Part shown: piece after piece, positions 57,394-64,000 of the stretch
How the letters are laid out: every line of letters starts with the position of its first letter
Position numbering within the stretch: position 1 is the stretch's first letter
Assembly (NCBI GenBank): GCA_029747015.1
Contig: JAKOGI010000085.1
Span: 658,501-722,500, forward strand
Length of the DNA stretch: 64,000 nt
Source: Carnegiea gigantea
Taxonomy: Eukaryota > Streptophyta > Magnoliopsida > Caryophyllales > Cactaceae
Reading direction: 5' to 3'
Notes under the pieces: model-generated
The model's database searches: none
Told to the model about the DNA's origin: nothing
Seen by the model: only the letters and a program-made list of their open reading frames with translations
Program-made: the position numbers and the translations under genes

Positions 57394-60300
57394 CTAAAAG
57401 TAGTGTATGTTATGCAAATGGGTAACAACTATATTGTAATTTATCTGAAACGAGACTAACCATGGGTTATTAATGTCATAAAAAATTTCCCGGTATATGA
57501 TATTTTTAGTGACATTATAAGGCAAATCCCTTTTGTTGCAAATCAAAAACTTTCGTCCTGAAGGGGAAGTGACGTGAGAGATTGCGACATACAATTGGCC
57601 GTGAAAGAACACAGGTTTAGGAAGATAAATACCCATGCATTGCACTGTTTGACCTTGGCTTTTATTAATTTTCATTGCAAAGGTTAATTTGAAAGGGAAC
57701 TGCCTCCTCTTCAAGGCAAAGGGGGAGTCCCTTGTTGAAGGAGTTAGGTTAACTCTTGGGATAGTTAGTATTTGCCCAATGTTTCACCCAGTCAAGATTT
57801 TTGCTTGAACAACCTCACTTCCAAGCCTTTCAATAATCAAGCGAGTGCCACTACACAACTCGATTGATGGGTCAAGGTTTCTCAAGAGAACCACAAAGAG
57901 CACCTACTTTTAACCCAATTTCATAATGTGGGAAGCCTAAAAAATTCATATCGTTAGTAGCTCAGGTGGATTAACGTCGTTGATTATGGAATTAGTATTA
58001 TTTGGCAGGAATGTGTCCGAACTCAGATACGTATGGCTATTATTAGGAAATATTACCAGAATTCTATTGTTCAATTCATCCAAACTAGTGTTTAGGGGAG
58101 CTAAAATACATCAATCTTGAAAATAGGAAGCATCTTTAATCGGTTAACTATACATGGATACACGAATTCTATCAAGTGTTTGAGGCCATTACCGTCATTG
58201 TTGATAAGGAATTCTTCAGGAATTTCTATCCAGTTAGGCTCATTACCTCCTAAAAATGAGCATCCTTGTATAGAACATACTAACATTTAACGTCCATTCT
58301 GCTAAACTTCGCAACTGCTTGTGCTCATCATGACTTAAATTTGAATGCATGAGTCGCATGTTGATCTTAATATGTTGAACATTACAATAGCACTAAAACA
58401 ATACCCTTGATATTAAAGATGCAACAACATCTGCTCTGCTCCCTTTGGTAGCAACTGAAAGTAGTTGCCTGAAATCACCTCCAAAAATGATCATTTTCCT
58501 ACAAAATGCTAGATTCCTATTACAAACATCACGTAAGGAACACTCGAATGCCTCTAATGTGTAGCGATGTGTCATTGGAGCTTTACCCCATACGATAAGT
58601 GACACTTCCCTAATTAGTTGAGCTAAATTGAGCAAGTGGAAGTCTCATCAGCATCTATGGGAATCTTAAACATTGAATGTGCTATCTTTCCTAAAGGTAA
58701 CAATAGTGCGGCTATCCCAGAGGATGGCACCGAGAGTACTATCAAGCTCTTTCACCTAAAATATGTTATAATAGCTCTCCAAAGATATGTTTTTCCAGCT
58801 CCCCCACTACCATATACAAAGAAATAACTTTCTCCACCATGTCCATCCAAGTGAGTGACCGGCTAAAAAGCTCAAATTTGATCTGAATTCAATGTCGGTA
58901 GTAAGATGTCAGGGTTCTCTTTCTCCTTTTCTCGATTATAATCTAGTTGCTCTCTCATGAGCCTATTACCAAGTCGTCACGCCATATCAGGAGAAGATAG
59001 AGGCATAAGAGGGAAGTTCTTTAACAATCTACCATTTTTATTCAAGATCAACTCGATTTCATAAAGTCTGAGATTTTTCCTTTGTTCAACGATTATTCTA
59101 GATTATGGTCATTAACATCTCTTTGCACACACCTTTGTAAATCATTAGTAAGATCTTCCTAATGTTGTTTCCATAGTTGATGAGGTTGTGATAACTCTGA
59201 AAACATAAGCATTGAACAGAACATACTTCTTAGTTTAACCCCTGTTGCTCATGTTGATGCCTTTGTTAGTGCCTCATGTCACTCATTAGTGAAATCAAGA
59301 AGCCCTTGTGCCAAGCAAGCTTCCTTGAAAGTTGAATATAAGATACCATCAACTGTTCTCAGGTCCTCAAATGATGTTGCTCCCTGAGCAATATGCAACA
59401 ACATTCTAAGGTAGTATCACTCTCCCATGTTCGGATGGACATATGGCAATCGTTCAATGTATACCCTTTGTTTTCTTTTAGTCCATTTCTTCAGTGATTT
59501 ATTCTAAACATAGTAAGTTGGGAATGTCGTATAAGTGTATTGTCTTACTTCAATATCTTCAATATTCCCAGTAAACCAACCTATCCGTATGTAGTTCTCT
59601 TTGATGCTGCATTGACAACTTGATGAACTTCATTACAATCATTGAATATGACATACTGTTGGCCCGGCAAGTGGAATTATAATAATTCCACAAATGGGTA
59701 ACGGTATGCAATGTCAAATTCAAATATTCTCCAAATGGCATCTAAGGGTGACATATAACGACAATCCAAGTATTGCTTAATCTCATCAACGTCTTCATAA
59801 TATTGAGGACCTATTCCATTTTCGGCATTTTGAACATTATCTTTAATAATAATGGTTACCCGATCAGGTCCCTTATGCATGTACTTGTGAAGATACTTAA
59901 TCACCTTCGTTTGTGCACAATGTTCAACGTTAATGTGTACATCATATTTGACACAGAGATCGAGGTTATATGCTACCACCGATTTATTATCAATGCTCTT
60001 ACCATGGATAGTTACACTTCTACCATCACTCACGTGTCTATATCTAACAAAACCAGTTTCTTCAATAATGGTATCATCAGAGAAAACTTTAGGATAATAT
60101 TTTGTGCAACTGCCACCATCCATTCATGGCGCATAACGAATACCAGTACCACATGGACCAGGAATCATATGCCTTGTGACAGTTTCAAATGCAAGGGGAT
60201 CAGTATATATATCAGGGGGCTATGCGCATATGACACGATCTATGTCTTCTACACACATTGGCTTATCGTCACTTGCAAGAGTCAGAAGTATATATGCATG

Positions 60301-61991
60301 TGGTAGTCGTCGTTTTTGAAATTCGATGACATTGATATCTACAGATGAAATACATGAAGGAAGAATATGACAACATAATAAATTAGCATGATTAAAGTGA
60401 GAAGGAATTTAATTTTGCTAACACCAATGGCATCGTGGGAGGATGATCATACCTGCAATGACTTTTTCAAATAGATTCCTCTTTTTGAAGTCTGATTTTA
60501 GCTCTTTCAGCCTTAAGCGAAAAACACGAGCAACAATATCTGGTCGGTTATTCGTATTTTATCCTGTTTGCTGAGACAAAGCTTCTTGAATTTCAGGCCA
60601 GTTTGGATTGTAGGTGAATGTGACAAAAAAATCCGGATAGTTCATTTGATTACAAATGGCCATTGCATCTAAAAAGTATTACCTCATATAACGTGGCCCT
60701 CCTGTAAATGATGCAAGTAATATTAACGTCTTCCCAACTGTATAAGCATCGTTTTCTGCGGCTGTAACATCATCTTACAAACCATTGTATAGTTCTACTA
60801 GTAGTGTACCTTGGTGGTCCCTAAAATATCTTAACCTCCAAGCCTCAATCGTAGCTTAACAATCAACAACAAATTGGAGAAACAATCTACCACACTGAAG
60901 TAATATATTCCCCCCTTCTGGTTTATATTATATGAGGAACGTAACAAATTTTCTCATTGTCACATGTTCCTGACTGCTACTTGATCCTTCAACACAAAGA
61001 ATATTGAGCGACTAACCATCTTTTCCATATGGAAATAGCAAGGGGTACTGAAGAGGCATATATGACATATGGGTTTCATATATTCGCTGTAAATTACCAT
61101 CTATAAACAATGATATCCTGTTCCTCTTCTCATCTATAGTCACCCCCAACTATAAGAGCAGCAACTTCATCTACGGTATGCATGGTATATTGTCATCCAG
61201 GACATGCTTTGATAAGGTGAATTTTTAAATCAACAACATTATTGGCCTGCAGGACATCTCTTGCATTGCGAAAAATCCTTACATAAGGGTTGACAGTATC
61301 GAGCATGCATTGTAGGGCCTGTAAAGTTGCATGATCAACTCCACGAATACTTTCTTGGCTGTCAAAGCTCTGCATCGATCTCGGATTTCATCATATGTGT
61401 CATAGATATATAGTTTAGCAAATTTGGGGTTTTAATCTTCAGCTGAGAGTAATGAACCAATCTGATGATAATTTTGTCCACTTATTCTGTATGAGTAAGG
61501 ACCATGTCCATCCATTACAGAGTGGTTAATAGATCTACCCATGGATGTGAATGATAATATAGAGTTATACGTCCTTATGTTATCAAGGAAAGTCGGTTGA
61601 TTCAATAATGTATTCAGCAACGAAGGAGGTGGAGGTAATGCCGACAACATAACACGACTACTTTGACAGCATATCATGAATTGATGTTGGGAAATACTGG
61701 TCTTTATAGTTATTTCATCCAACCACACAGTTGCTTTAAAGTGACCGCAAGAAACCAGAGTTCCCGTAAAATTCCAACGGCTTGAAAACCTTCTGACCGG
61801 TGGATTCGTATATGCAATTGCTAACTAAATTGCTCTACATTTTGCTTGATGGCGCCCGCCTTCTGCAATGAATGTGACTGTGTTTGATCTCGATGACGCC
61901 GACTAAATAGCCTCCATCGAGCATTATGTCGGGTAAGTCTAGTTTATAGTTTATTTCTAGTGCTCTCATATCCTCCGGGTGGAGTTTCCAT
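57394..61991 (-). pseudogene. Helitron 2 RepHel, heavily decayed
   Basis: Start ATG 61991 (METPPGGYES). Recognisable parts: MLSALPPPPSLLNTLLNQPT, IRGVDHATLQALQCMLDTVN, VRIFRNARDVLQANNVVDLK. The Rep motif reads LPHAYILL, with Tyr in place of the second His of HxH. Two-Tyr motif KYLHKYMHKG intact. Helicase: GSGGAGKTYLW (Walker A Lys-Thr kept), VWGKAPMTHR (the Asp-Glu pair of motif II lost), MIIFGGDFRQLLSV, MKINKSQGQTVQCMG near the end. More than ten stops or shifts. Confidence 0.87.
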
Positions 61992-63420
<1,429 letters not shown>

Positions 63421-63639
63421 TATAAATATATAATTATATTTGTAAGCAATGCAGTTATAAGTATATTTATAAATATATATAAGTATTTATATGCAATCTA
63501 TATTTAGAAGTATAGATAAGTATATCTATAAGATGGGTAGTAATGAGATAATAATATAAGCAATACAGTTATAAGATGGGCTAGTCCAAAGCAAATCCCA
63601 CCCACTTGCCCAATGAAGATTCTCACTAAAAGCCCTGAT
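63421..63639. other. AT-rich Helitron 2 segment
   Basis: TATAAGTATATA-type repeats pass into mixed DNA. Nothing coding. Confidence 0.5.
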
Positions 63640-63898
63640 ACCGCCCACCATTTAAAAGTCGGGCGTTTCGCTCTCTCTAAAACCCTAATTCCACCCATCG
63701 GTCCAAACAATTCTTCAGCCTAATCCTCTCGCCTCCCTCTCACTCTTAGTCTCACTGTCACTCCCCTCCCTCTCAATCTCAGTCTCACTCTCACGCTTAC
63801 TCTCACTCTCCTTCATGATTTTTGTCTCTATCCATCAGATCGTCCACCCTTTCAGTTCTTTTAGAGAGCAATTCATTCTTCAGTTCAAATCTGGCGAG
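63640..63898 (+). promoter_or_regulatory. Antisense 5'-UTR-like exon of Helitron 2, with splice donor
   Basis: The plus strand has an AAACCCTA telo-box (63680-63687), CT-rich leader (CTCACTCTCACGCTTACTCT, 63790-63810), and AATTCATTCTTCAGTTCAAA then CTGGCGAG followed by GTACAACTCC at 63899, a splice donor. The last ~40 bases before the donor match 43147-43190 (minus) of Helitron 1. A leader intron would follow to the window end, where TTTTAAGTTGGGAATGTG resembles minus-strand sequence near 41040 in Helitron 1. Confidence 0.5.
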
Positions 63899-64000
63899 GT
63901 ACAACTCCTCTGTTCTCTTTGAAAATGTCGATTTCTCTTTACTTCTCTGCATGCTTGTTTTCAATTTTAGATATTTGAAGTTTTAAGTTGGGAATGTGAT

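Overview
The window is repeat-dense nuclear DNA from a flowering plant, most likely a eudicot. The evidence is the mix of element lineages: a Tekay-type chromovirus, an Athila-type Ty3 element, Copia elements, a plant L1-type LINE, a TRIM, a tRNA-derived SINE ending in TTG repeats, a Tourist-like MITE, and Helitrons that carry RPA-like genes. I see no intact host gene, rRNA, tRNA or organellar insert. Every coding region recognised belongs to a transposable element, and every one carries stops, frameshifts or lost catalytic residues. The species cannot be named from the sequence alone.

Layout, left to right. 1-1083 is the end of a Tat/Athila-like LTR. It cuts into a Copia pol remnant (1084-1740). 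1948-14203 is a complete but decayed Tekay-type Ty3 chromovirus on the minus strand, with 2.95-kb LTRs, an AATAC target duplication, an initiator-Met primer site and a chromodomain. It also has an unusual acidic reading frame between the primer site and gag. From about 14340 to 34004 lies one minus-strand LINE split by two later insertions: an Athila element (14885-24908, target duplication GATAT) near its RNase H region, and a Copia element (28704-33252, plus strand) inside its ORF1. Just past the LINE 5' end are a TRIM (34005-34533), a SINE (34534-34665) and a large Tourist-like MITE (34709-35520, target duplication TAA). 35524-39262 is mostly unassigned and holds one Copia RNase H remnant.

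The right 25 kb holds two related Helitrons facing tail to tail. Helitron 1 (plus, 39263-54179) carries a RepHel gene, a multi-exon RPA-like gene and a 3' hairpin followed by CTAG. A solo LTR (44521-45937, target duplication GAGTA) sits inside its 5' part. Helitron 2 (minus, 54917 to beyond the window) has the same gene order. In both, about 7.1 kb separates the RepHel start from the 3' terminus. Both also carry, antisense to RepHel, a promoter/5'-UTR-like segment with an AAACCCTA box and a shared splice-donor context, which looks like a captured or co-opted gene start. The two copies have different lesions: copy 1 keeps the Rep HxH pair but has an altered Walker A, and copy 2 keeps Walker A GKT but has lost the second His.

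Order of events inferred from nesting: the LINE came first, then Copia and Athila were inserted into it; the Tekay element landed between the Copia remnant and the LINE tail; the solo LTR entered Helitron 1 after that Helitron was in place.
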